NCBI GenBank assembly: GCA_025360125.1
Contig: JANYCU010000015.1
Coordinates: 1-40,354, forward strand
DNA: 40,354 nt
Origin: Armatimonadota bacterium
Lineage (GTDB): Bacteria; Armatimonadota; Fimbriimonadia; Fimbriimonadales; Fimbriimonadaceae
Direction: 5' to 3'
Below are positions 15,359 through 23,110 of the stretch, in pieces. The notes beneath the pieces are model-generated. The model worked only from the letters and a program-made list of their open reading frames with translations. It was not told the DNA's origin and did no database searches. Made by a program: the position numbers and the translations under genes. Within the stretch, counting starts at the first letter, position 1. Every line of letters begins with the position of its first letter.

Positions 15359-16657
15359 ATGCATATCAGCCGTGTCATCGTCAAGAAGCTAAACGGGAGT
15401 ATTTCGTACGATATTCCGTTTCACCCATCAGGAATTACCCTCATTACGGGACCTAACGGCTATGGAAAAACGTCTGTTTTGAGACTGATTGACGCCATGT
15501 TCAACATACGACTAGATACCTTTGCTCAGATAACATTTGAGGAGGTAGAAATTGAATTGTCGGACGGCTCAGGCTTGGCGGTTCGAAAGCTTTCAGAGGT
15601 ACTAGAGGGCTTTAATTTGAGCTTTGGGACCAGATCGTCCCGAAAGAAAGCATTCCATTTTCAATCCAAAGACTTTTCATTTGATGATTTTGCTGCCGAG
15701 TCTGATGGAAGCAATAGCTACTCATTGAGTTTCGATAAATTCATTCGAGAAAAAGAGCGCAAAGGAACAATCCGACGACTTCCTGGAGGAAGATGGCGAG
15801 GGAGGTCCGGGGAAGCTCTTGCTCTGGAGGATTTGCAGGTTGAGTTTATGAAATCCTCGGCCGCACTTGAAGAAGTTCCGGACGAGTATTTATCTGTTGT
15901 CCGAAATTCAATTCCATTGTTCCTTTCTGCCCACCGACTTCACGGCTCAGATCAAGCCACAGCGGTTGATCTTGTGGCCGAGCAGGTTCGGAGCCAAATC
16001 AAACTTGCGCGAGATGAACACAGTAAGGCTAGTCAACGGATTGATCAAGATTTTCCACGCAAACTGCTAAGCAGATCAGAATTAATCCCCTGCACTGAAC
16101 TTGAAGTACGGCAAGCATTCGATCGCTTAGCGGAGTCGTGGACCAGATATAGGGATTTAGGACTTTTGCAGGAACCAAGTTTTGAGGGATTTGGCAAAGG
16201 GATTCAAAAAGATCGCCTCTCAATTGCGATGCTCTTCCTAGAAGATCAGCGAAAGAAACTTGAGGTCTTTGCCTTGATCGAGAAACGCTTGATGCTATTT
16301 CGTGCCCTTGTTGATGAGCATCTAGAACTGAATAAAACGGTTACTTTTTCGGACATCAAAGGGATTGAAATTATTGATACAAGGGGGACCCCGATCCCCT
16401 TGACGCGACTGTCTTCGGGAGAGCAACAGCTCCTCGTCCTGTTTGCGACACTACTTTTCTGCGAGCCTTTGCCAAGTTTTGTCCTGATTGATGAACCCGA
16501 ACTAAGTCTTCACCCTAGTTGGCAAAAGAGCTTCGTTGAAAATATTGAGCGAATCCGAGAATTAGTTGAAGTGGATTTTGTGCTTGCGACACACTCACCA
16601 ACTATTGTTGATGGCAGGCTGGATCAAATGGTTGATCTTTGGATGGCCCAGAAATGA
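15359..16657 (+). CDS. ariA: AAA/ABC-type ATPase, probable PARIS AriA
   Basis: 432 residues from the ATG at 15359, preceded by AGGA at seven bases; an upstream ATG at 15254 would add 35 unlikely residues. It is an SMC/ABC-like ATPase of the AAA15/21 kind: Walker A GPNGYGKT at 31-38, a central helical region (about 190-330), a signature-like SSGEQQL near 353, Walker B FVLIDEPELSLHP near 375-387 and ATHSPTIVD near 411. The stop overlaps the next gene (ATGA), which encodes a DUF4435/TOPRIM protein. This pairing, order and size match the two-gene form of PARIS, where AriA holds AriB until an antirestriction protein is sensed. The system call rests on gene pairing and motifs only. Confidence 0.65.
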   Translation: MHISRVIVKKLNGSISYDIPFHPSGITLITGPNGYGKTSVLRLIDAMFNIRLDTFAQITFEEVEIELSDGSGLAVRKLSEVLEGFNLSFGTRSSRKKAFHFQSKDFSFDDFAAESDGSNSYSLSFDKFIREKERKGTIRRLPGGRWRGRSGEALALEDLQVEFMKSSAALEEVPDEYLSVVRNSIPLFLSAHRLHGSDQATAVDLVAEQVRSQIKLARDEHSKASQRIDQDFPRKLLSRSELIPCTELEVRQAFDRLAESWTRYRDLGLLQEPSFEGFGKGIQKDRLSIAMLFLEDQRKKLEVFALIEKRLMLFRALVDEHLELNKTVTFSDIKGIEIIDTRGTPIPLTRLSSGEQQLLVLFATLLFCEPLPSFVLIDEPELSLHPSWQKSFVENIERIRELVEVDFVLATHSPTIVDGRLDQMVDLWMAQK

Positions 16658-17646
16658 AGCCAGAAAAGAGTTTTGACTGGTATGTTAATTCAGAGAGTAG
16701 GCGCGCAGCCCAGGCGGCAATGACTCCGTTCGAAATTACTATTGCAGTAGAGGGTGAATCAGATTGGGAGTGGCTTTGCAAATTAGTAATTCCTAATCGA
16801 GTAAGAATCGAGTACGGGAACAACGGCGGCAAGAAATGGGTCTTGGAAAGAGTACGAAGCTCCCGAAAGGATTCCTTGAACGTCATCGGAATCATTGATC
16901 GGGATTTTGAGGGACTATGTGGTGAACGTGTTGAGGAGGGTGAAAGAGGCATTTTTGACACTGAAGTAAGGGACTCGGAGGTCTTAATCGCTTCATCTGG
17001 TGTCCTTAGAGATGCGCTCCTACATTGCTGCCCGCCCAAGACAAAACTTGAAAGGCAAATTAACCGTGTTGATCAAATCATTTCAGAAGCACTTGCATCC
17101 GCAGCCTTAGTCGGTGGTGTTCAACTTGCCAGTCACAGGAGGTTTGGCCTTGGGAAAGTCGTACCAAGAAAAGCTTGGAATCGTCTCTGGACATTTTTTG
17201 TTAAAGATTCATCGGGGCGCTGGGTTTTTGACCTCGAAAAATGGCTCTTGATCTTAAAAACCCAATTTAAATGGACAAATGACGAAGCTAATTTGCTTCG
17301 TGTTGAAACCATGAATGTCCTTGCCGAGGTCACCAAGGAAGCCGAGTTTTGGATGATCAGGTTAGGTGTCGAGACACCCACAAATGACCAAATTAGCAGG
17401 GCTAGGCACCTTTTGTTAGCTCATGGTCATCACCTTATTGATTTCGCTGCAATGGCCTGGTTCACGGAACTAGACGGCTTTAGAGCGCAAGATAAAGTTC
17501 GAGAGAACTCAAGCCGGAATTTAGCCGAACGATCTCGCCTTCTTTTCAGCGTGGCACTTTTCAAGACAACAGACTTGTTCTCAAAAATTGAAGTCTATTG
17601 CAAATCTAATTTTGGAACTGAATATGCAGTTTTTCGCAGTGCCTAA
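16654..17646 (+). CDS. ariB: DUF4435/TOPRIM-like nuclease, probable PARIS AriB
   Basis: 330 residues from the ATG that overlaps the AriA stop as ATGA; a TTG at 16639 would add five. The N-terminal 120 residues carry the TOPRIM pattern of DUF4435: E33 in AVEGESDW, D82 and D84 in IIDRDFEG, and acidic residues in FDTEVRDSEV (101-110). The rest is helical. In characterised PARIS systems AriB is released from AriA when phage antirestriction proteins are detected, and cleaves host tRNA. The acidic catalytic set looks intact, so an active effector is plausible. Other ATPase-TOPRIM pairs (OLD-like) are the main alternative. Confidence 0.62.
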   Translation: MKPEKSFDWYVNSESRRAAQAAMTPFEITIAVEGESDWEWLCKLVIPNRVRIEYGNNGGKKWVLERVRSSRKDSLNVIGIIDRDFEGLCGERVEEGERGIFDTEVRDSEVLIASSGVLRDALLHCCPPKTKLERQINRVDQIISEALASAALVGGVQLASHRRFGLGKVVPRKAWNRLWTFFVKDSSGRWVFDLEKWLLILKTQFKWTNDEANLLRVETMNVLAEVTKEAEFWMIRLGVETPTNDQISRARHLLLAHGHHLIDFAAMAWFTELDGFRAQDKVRENSSRNLAERSRLLFSVALFKTTDLFSKIEVYCKSNFGTEYAVFRSA

Positions 17647-17794
17647 TTGAGTTCTTTGGCAGTCAGAACTTGCGCAATTCGCATTGCTGAGAGGGAAATT
17701 CCATGAGTCGACGGAAGGTTTTCGAAGACACGAAGGAAATCCCTCTCGAACAGGGATCATCCTTACCAGTTCACAACTATGAAAGGTCGAGATC

Positions 17795-20050
17795 TCAAAT
17801 TGCATCTCCCGGCTCACATAGCAAATGGCAATGAAGATCCTGATCACAAAGTATGAGCATGAAGGCCGGCTTCCCTGCTGGATACATTCGGTCAGCAATC
17901 CAGGCCATTTGAATGAGGTCACGATCGCTTGGACCACAAACTGCGCGATCCGGGTGAGAATGCCATTCACCAACATACGAGACCTGATTCCAGGTCTTTC
18001 GTTCGGCTTCTCGAATCGCATCCGCCAAGCCTTGGATTCCCCGCTGACAACTCGACGGATCCTCCTCACTATCAATCGGAGCTGGCAGTGCATCGATCAG
18101 GTAAAGGCACTTTCGCTGAGTATCAATATCGCCTAGGAGGACTCCGCACGTCTCCGAAGGAAGTTTTGCTTTGCGAAATTCGTGGAGCTTCTGGAGAAGT
18201 CCGGCATCTGCCTTCACGGTCCACGAATCGTTCCTAACCTTCGAGGAATGGGATGGATACAGCGGGATTGTATGACGAACCACCTCCAACGATTCAGGAT
18301 TGCAACGTGAAACGAATAACTGAGCCTCTGTTGACGAGTCAATACTCCGGATCGTTCTTGCCACGACCGCGCTATGAATACTCACCGGTTCAGGTGATAT
18401 CCGAGAGCTCAAGTCCCGGCAAGAGCCTCCGAATCGGAAAGGTTCATCGAATGCTGGTAAATGATCTGCTAAGTTAGGGTCATTGAGGATAGCTCGAATG
18501 TACTGAGATTCTATGCAGTCAATCGGGATTTCGCGCTGACCATCTTCAGCCATGCAAACGAGGTCTCTTCCGTCTGGTGTGAAGAAGCCGCTAAATCGCC
18601 TTGCATTCCCATATTCTACTAACGATAGTTGGCGTCGAACTGGCGTTGAGGCCGTCAAATCTACAATAAGCTGGGCATCCTTTGAGGCGTTCAGAATTGC
18701 TTCGGCCTGACCCATCGGAAACAAAATGTCAGCGTTAACGAAACTAGCCAATTCTTCGGTGAAAATCGTATTCGCGCCATGAGCCATTTCCTCGGCTTTG
18801 TAGAGTCCCCATCGTCGACCTAAAACTTGATGGCGAACAATGTTGTGAGGCAAGATCACGTCTTCGTCAACGAGCGTCCAACGCCCGAACGCCTGTCTGG
18901 CCAGCATCGCGAAGGTCTGAGAACCCAGTGCACCAAGTCCGAACATGACCATTTTCGATCGGTCGCTCTCTGTACTGCCACTAGCGTATGCAGCCTCGTC
19001 CGGCGTCAGCACAAGCCGCGGCTGAAGCATTTCTAAGCGTATGTTTAGCGAAGCTCCTTGAACCGCACCGTCGCTCGACAACAAGGCCTGGTATTTGCCT
19101 CCCATCTGGGCCAGAAAACCGAGTTGAACCCCGAGTTCCCCAGGTGGCAGCTCCTTACCGTCATTGCTGACGCATCGAAAAACACTGTAATCGATCCTTT
19201 CAACGTCGCCTCCTTCGGTCCTCACCATTGGAACCCGCAGAACGAGAAATGTACCTCGCAGATTCTCTAATCCCAGTCCCGATCGTTTTCGCAATTGAAC
19301 CTTCAGGGAGTCAAGCAAATCAAAACCAGCATTGTTACAAAGCTCTTGAAGTTGGTCCAACGTCTCCGGGCTGGTTCTAATTACGCCGTGAATCTGACCA
19401 GGCAATTCGATTTGAATCAGGGAAGCCTTTGTGCCTTGCAAATGGCGAGGCAATTTATCAGCCGAATCAGCTACGAAGACTTCATCCCTCGTCCCACTGT
19501 TGGCCACATAGACATCGAGGAAAAGCTCCCCTTCGGGAACAGAAAGCGCCTGTGGCGGAAGAATGATGGCCTTAAGCGCGGCCGGCAGAAACGGCTCCAG
19601 ACTCTGTCCCGGTCCGTGGAGGCGACCTCGAGAGTTCTCCTTGAACCACCAAAGTATGCGCTCGCCCAACAATGAGGCGGTCCATCGCATGAACACGAAA
19701 TTGGGATCTTCTCCAAAAAGGCAGAGGCTCTTCGGAAATCCCCTGTGGACCATATTGAGATGCGGAACGTCGGGAAAATCGCCCCGTTCGGACCAGACCT
19801 CTGGCATGATTCCGATACCAAGAAAGAAAACCGCCACCAACGGCTCCTCGTAGAGCAGTCCCGGATAGATGGGTTTCGAAGGGACATCTGGCTTTACCGT
19901 AAACCGAACAAATTCAATGCCTTCCGCCTTGCGGCATTCTCGAAGTTCGAATAGCTCGTTTAGATCATTGCCGACATATTCAGCAAAGGCCCGTGCCCGC
20001 GCATCGTTTAACGATTCAAGCATGACAGCTTCCCCTATCTCATAGATCAC
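17795..20050 (-). CDS. Fused E2-E1-JAB protein of a ubiquitin-like conjugation system
   Basis: 751 residues in three modules. The E2-like domain (about 15-150) has PHLNMVHRGFPKSLCL, resembling the HPN...G-x-IC-L region of E2 enzymes, with C110 as candidate catalytic cysteine. A spacer domain spans about 170-345. The E1/ThiF domain (about 365-570) has GLGALGS at 371-377, D395 in LVDEDV, N403 and R406 in HNIVRH, and D464 in IVDLTAS; C499 could be its thiolate. The JAB/JAMM peptidase (about 610-740) has E633, H697 and H699 in WHSHP, S708 and D711. All key residues look intact. Start is GTG 20050; ATG 20023 after GGGGA is an alternative. It follows an MBL gene by eight bases. The combined E1-E2-deubiquitinase logic recalls bacterial CBASS Cap2/Cap3 and Bil/Bub systems. 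Confidence 0.85.
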   Translation of the reverse strand: MIYEIGEAVMLESLNDARARAFAEYVGNDLNELFELRECRKAEGIEFVRFTVKPDVPSKPIYPGLLYEEPLVAVFFLGIGIMPEVWSERGDFPDVPHLNMVHRGFPKSLCLFGEDPNFVFMRWTASLLGERILWWFKENSRGRLHGPGQSLEPFLPAALKAIILPPQALSVPEGELFLDVYVANSGTRDEVFVADSADKLPRHLQGTKASLIQIELPGQIHGVIRTSPETLDQLQELCNNAGFDLLDSLKVQLRKRSGLGLENLRGTFLVLRVPMVRTEGGDVERIDYSVFRCVSNDGKELPPGELGVQLGFLAQMGGKYQALLSSDGAVQGASLNIRLEMLQPRLVLTPDEAAYASGSTESDRSKMVMFGLGALGSQTFAMLARQAFGRWTLVDEDVILPHNIVRHQVLGRRWGLYKAEEMAHGANTIFTEELASFVNADILFPMGQAEAILNASKDAQLIVDLTASTPVRRQLSLVEYGNARRFSGFFTPDGRDLVCMAEDGQREIPIDCIESQYIRAILNDPNLADHLPAFDEPFRFGGSCRDLSSRISPEPVSIHSAVVARTIRSIDSSTEAQLFVSRCNPESLEVVRHTIPLYPSHSSKVRNDSWTVKADAGLLQKLHEFRKAKLPSETCGVLLGDIDTQRKCLYLIDALPAPIDSEEDPSSCQRGIQGLADAIREAERKTWNQVSYVGEWHSHPDRAVCGPSDRDLIQMAWIADRMYPAGKPAFMLILCDQDLHCHLLCEPGDAI

Positions 20051-20058
20051 GGTGCTTT

Positions 20059-21171
20059 CTATCCTGCTTGTGGTGGTTTCGCGTTGATAATTGACGTGCT
20101 GCCAAGACCCGTTGCAATCTGGAACGGAGACATGCCGTATTGGTCTATTTTGATCTCAATTGGCTTTGGCGTTTGCACGTTTGGCTCCTCCATTGTAACG
20201 AGGAATCTACCTTTCTTGGCGTTCTTAACATCCAGATAGTAGTTCTTCGCTTGGATATAAGGAGGATTGCTGTCGTCCTCCGCTAGAATTTGCTTACAAG
20301 ACGCAATGAGCCAGGCACCTTCACGTCCTCGCTCAAACCAGTCGGCAATGTCCGGCTTCGGAACAGTCTTCGTGATTCCTTTTTCATTGCTGAGGGAAAG
20401 GTAGCTGCAGTGATGAGGGAGCTTGCAGATATCGTATTCCAGCCTGTCTTCATTGCCGTAGTGCTTCGTAATCTGGGCTATGTCTTCCAGAGCTTCCCAT
20501 GGCGCATCTCCGAGCAAAAGAACCTTCGTTTCGGTTCCGCTACTCGTAAAGACTGCATGAAGGACAACGCAGTCTTGATTCCGGTCCTCAACTTCCCTTT
20601 CGTCGATTCTATGTCCGTGTGGCGAATGCACAAAGAATTCGACCCCATCGGATTGAAGATTGAAACTCGGAATGAGTTCTCCAGCATCGGTGATGAGATG
20701 ACTAACTTGATCCAAGGTTAGACCAAGAGATTCGACATACTTCTTGAGTCGAGTTGGCCGTCCGAAAATCCGAATTCCTGAACCGTTCTTCAGTCTATGA
20801 CGTGCTTCCTGCCTCCAGATGCGGGCGTCGTCCGAAAGTCCCTCCTCCGTGATTGCCCCAGCCGGAACCCAGAGTTCCTTGATCTTAATCCGATCGTCCC
20901 CCTGATGTTCATTGCATGAATCAAGGTGAAAAAACTTGCATGCATTTATGATGTGGTCACTGTCGATATGGGTGATACAGAAGACGTCAACATCCTTTCG
21001 GTTAAGACCCTTTAGCCGCTCTCTGAGATCCGACTCAATGTTGCAACGGTTGTCGTATGGGTCGTCGACATTCTTGACATGAGCGTAGTCAAGGATGATA
21101 AGGCGACCACCTTCAACTTCAATGAATGTCGTGTCGGCGTTGCCGATTGGGAAAAAAGTGAGTTTGTGCAT
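20059..21171 (-). CDS. Metallo-beta-lactamase-fold hydrolase linked to the E2-E1-JAB gene
   Basis: 370 residues from the ATG at 21171; a longer reading to 21213 would run through a likely promoter. The fold is the ComEC/Rec2-like MBL type: a first strand HKLTFFPIGNADTTFI, the metal motif CITHIDSDH at 65-73 (HxDxDH, with Asp replacing the second His), a later GDAPWEAL and PHHCSYLSLS. The altered motif is common in this branch and still compatible with metal binding. It ends eight bases before the fused E2-E1-JAB gene, so the two form an operon. MBL genes next to E1/E2/JAB genes have been noted in comparative surveys of prokaryotic ubiquitin-like systems; the substrate is unknown. Confidence 0.78.
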   Translation of the reverse strand: MHKLTFFPIGNADTTFIEVEGGRLIILDYAHVKNVDDPYDNRCNIESDLRERLKGLNRKDVDVFCITHIDSDHIINACKFFHLDSCNEHQGDDRIKIKELWVPAGAITEEGLSDDARIWRQEARHRLKNGSGIRIFGRPTRLKKYVESLGLTLDQVSHLITDAGELIPSFNLQSDGVEFFVHSPHGHRIDEREVEDRNQDCVVLHAVFTSSGTETKVLLLGDAPWEALEDIAQITKHYGNEDRLEYDICKLPHHCSYLSLSNEKGITKTVPKPDIADWFERGREGAWLIASCKQILAEDDSNPPYIQAKNYYLDVKNAKKGRFLVTMEEPNVQTPKPIEIKIDQYGMSPFQIATGLGSTSIINAKPPQAG

Positions 21172-21183
21172 AATGTAGACACC

Positions 21184-21213
21184 AGTATACCTAGTATGCG
21201 GACCATTCCTCAA
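21184..21213 (-). promoter_or_regulatory. Probable sigma-70-type promoter of the MBL/E2-E1-JAB operon
   Basis: On the minus strand, TTGAGG (21213-21208) and TATACT (21189-21184) are separated by 18 bases, and the ATG at 21171 follows 12 bases after the -10 box. The very short leader suggests either a nearly leaderless message or a later start. It argues that the 21171 gene is transcribed independently of the membrane-protein gene upstream. Confidence 0.45.
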
Positions 21214-21325
21214 TCGCCTTTGGCCACTTTTTCACAGATTTCCGATAAAGATATCACCCTTGGCCGGTAATAAATCTAGGACCGGCTTTGGCTTGTCAAA
21301 TTGTCTGCTATTCCAAGCTGTCTAG

Positions 21326-22015
21326 TCATCCAGACTGGCCAGTAGGCCTCTTTTTCTGTGTCGATATAACCTTCTTGCCGGATTCCAGCGCCAGCACGGT
21401 CGTTACTAGCCGAGAGGATGAATTCCGAGCCGAAATCATGAAAAGGAAGAACTGAACCGCAAGTACGGCGTCGGTCATTAGCACATCTTTGACAGCCAAG
21501 TGAAGGAGAATGGAACCCAAGGGTACGACTATCGCGGCTAGGAAGGATATCGCAGCCAAGTCTCTGAATAATAGGAACATCTGATGAGCCTGTTCAACCT
21601 CCGGCTGCTTTTCGTGAATCTTCAAGAACCTGTACCAAAGGGCATTTTGCTCCCGCGGATCGGTAGGCAATTTCTTGTGCTTCTTCGTAAGCTCAGCAAC
21701 ATCTATCCGAGGATCAGACTGGAGATAGTAAGAAAATGCTCGATGTCCTGGCAAAACGTCCTTTGTTCGCCAAAACACTAAGATTTCCTTGACATCCGAT
21801 GAAAAGAGATGAGCCAAGACAAGCCCGAGAAGCGAAAAAGCTCCAGCGATCGATCCACTTTTGGCAATCTCTGGTGCGAGATCTTTGAAAGTGGAAGTTG
21901 CGAGTGTTTCCCGGTGAAACAAGAGGCTCCCCATTATTAGGGCATCGACAACACAGAGACTCACAATATATTTTGTGTTTTTGCTTTTCAAGGACTCTTT
22001 CGATTTCTTGGGCAT
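21326..22015 (-). CDS. Four-span membrane protein next to MBL genes
   Basis: 229 residues with two N-terminal hydrophobic helices (about 15-33 and 48-68) and two in the C-terminal half (about 147-168 and 173-193). Between them is a cytoplasmic loop with conserved-looking features: VFWRTKDVLPGHRAFSYYL, DPRIDV, and LPTDPREQNALWYRF. The loop looks like a structured domain rather than a linker. I do not recognise the family. The ATG follows the MBL gene stop (22024) by eight bases with AAGG in front, so these two are co-transcribed. A membrane protein beside an MBL gene and a ubiquitin-like locus suggests a defence effector or sensor, which is inference. Confidence 0.65.
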   Translation of the reverse strand: MPKKSKESLKSKNTKYIVSLCVVDALIMGSLLFHRETLATSTFKDLAPEIAKSGSIAGAFSLLGLVLAHLFSSDVKEILVFWRTKDVLPGHRAFSYYLQSDPRIDVAELTKKHKKLPTDPREQNALWYRFLKIHEKQPEVEQAHQMFLLFRDLAAISFLAAIVVPLGSILLHLAVKDVLMTDAVLAVQFFLFMISARNSSSRLVTTVLALESGKKVISTQKKRPTGQSG

Positions 22016-22023
22016 TTCTTACC

Positions 22024-23010
22024 TTATGCAACGACTCGCTTAATCCATCGATATCCTTGGGTATTCACTTCAGTTGCTCCAGGAGCATACTTGTCGGCGA
22101 ACGACGTGTTCTCGATGTAAACATCGATTCCATCGCTATGGCTCTCCAAGACAATGTTTCCGGCCTGGTTCGAAGTAATCTTCTCGAGGCCTCGATTGCT
22201 CCACGCAGCATAGTCCAGGTCCTTCGATGGTGCACACCCAAAGAATGAAAGCTTCGGTTGCATTGCATCGAGAAAGTCGTAGTTTCGATTTGAACCCCGA
22301 CCATGGTGAGGCGCAATCAGAATTGAAGCGTCTTCGATGTCCTTCTTGTGGTTTTCGAGAACATAATCCCAAGTGGCGTCATGTGCATCGCCGGGAATAA
22401 TGATCTTTCCACCTGCACTGTGGTAAAGCAAGACGTACGACCCATCGTTAACATCTCCGCCATTGTTAATGACGTCAACGATGTCTTTATCTGGTGCTAA
22501 AATATGAAGTCCATCCCCTCCGTCATCGCTGGAATCAGTCTTATTAGCATATTTGAAACGCGAACCAGACTTTGGGGTCACGACCGTAACTGCACTCTCC
22601 TTGCCATCCCGAACGCTCACATGCTTATCCCAATCGGCTTCGAGGTACTGACCTCCCGCTCCAAATGCAGGCTTTTCTCGCCTCACTTCAGAATCCCAAT
22701 AGTTAGAGACGGTAACACCGTCCATGAGCGCATTGAACCCATCCAGATGATCCATGTCAGGGTGAGTCAAGATAAATCGAAAAATGTCCGTTATGCCTAG
22801 CCCCTTCAGATACGCTAGAGGGTTTGTTGACTGATTACACATCTGAAAGTTACCCAGCACTGCTTTCCTTTCGATGGCAAATTCCGCGGTTTTCGTAACA
22901 GCCTCAGACTGATTGCCGCAACAAATGTCGACCATTGTTATGTGACCGGTATTGTGCTGAATTATAGTGCAATCACCCGGATTTACATTAAGGAAATGGA
23001 GAGTACTCAT
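22024..23010 (-). CDS. Metallo-beta-lactamase-fold protein (ComEC/Rec2-like)
   Basis: 328 residues. MBL fold with first strand LHFLNVNPGDCTIIQ, metal motif LTHPDMDHLDG at 81-91 (H83, D85, D87, H88), then GKIIIPGDAHDATW and IAPHHGRGSN. It has no signal peptide, so it is cytoplasmic, unlike true ComEC. It is the first gene of a pair with the membrane protein. It is clearly related in fold to, but distant in sequence from, the MBL proteins at 20059 and 39375. ComEC-like MBL domains act as nucleases or phosphodiesterases; the substrate here is unknown. Confidence 0.78.
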   Translation of the reverse strand: MSTLHFLNVNPGDCTIIQHNTGHITMVDICCGNQSEAVTKTAEFAIERKAVLGNFQMCNQSTNPLAYLKGLGITDIFRFILTHPDMDHLDGFNALMDGVTVSNYWDSEVRREKPAFGAGGQYLEADWDKHVSVRDGKESAVTVVTPKSGSRFKYANKTDSSDDGGDGLHILAPDKDIVDVINNGGDVNDGSYVLLYHSAGGKIIIPGDAHDATWDYVLENHKKDIEDASILIAPHHGRGSNRNYDFLDAMQPKLSFFGCAPSKDLDYAAWSNRGLEKITSNQAGNIVLESHSDGIDVYIENTSFADKYAPGATEVNTQGYRWIKRVVA

Positions 23011-23110
23011 ATCACGGTTTGTTCTTAAATTGAGTGCCGTTTAATTGCATCCAATCTGATGACTGCTTTACGTTATTTTACCACTTCACTCATATGGCAC
23101 GTCTCTTACC

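Noticed and set aside
17739-17757. Terminator after the E2-E1-JAB gene
   Set aside because: ATCCCT/AGGGAT is a six-base stem without a T-run; too weak to call.
18988-19887. Several frames opposite the E2-E1-JAB gene (for example 19471-19887)
   Set aside because: The E2-E1-JAB frame has intact catalytic motifs throughout; the others have Arg/Ser-rich shadow composition.
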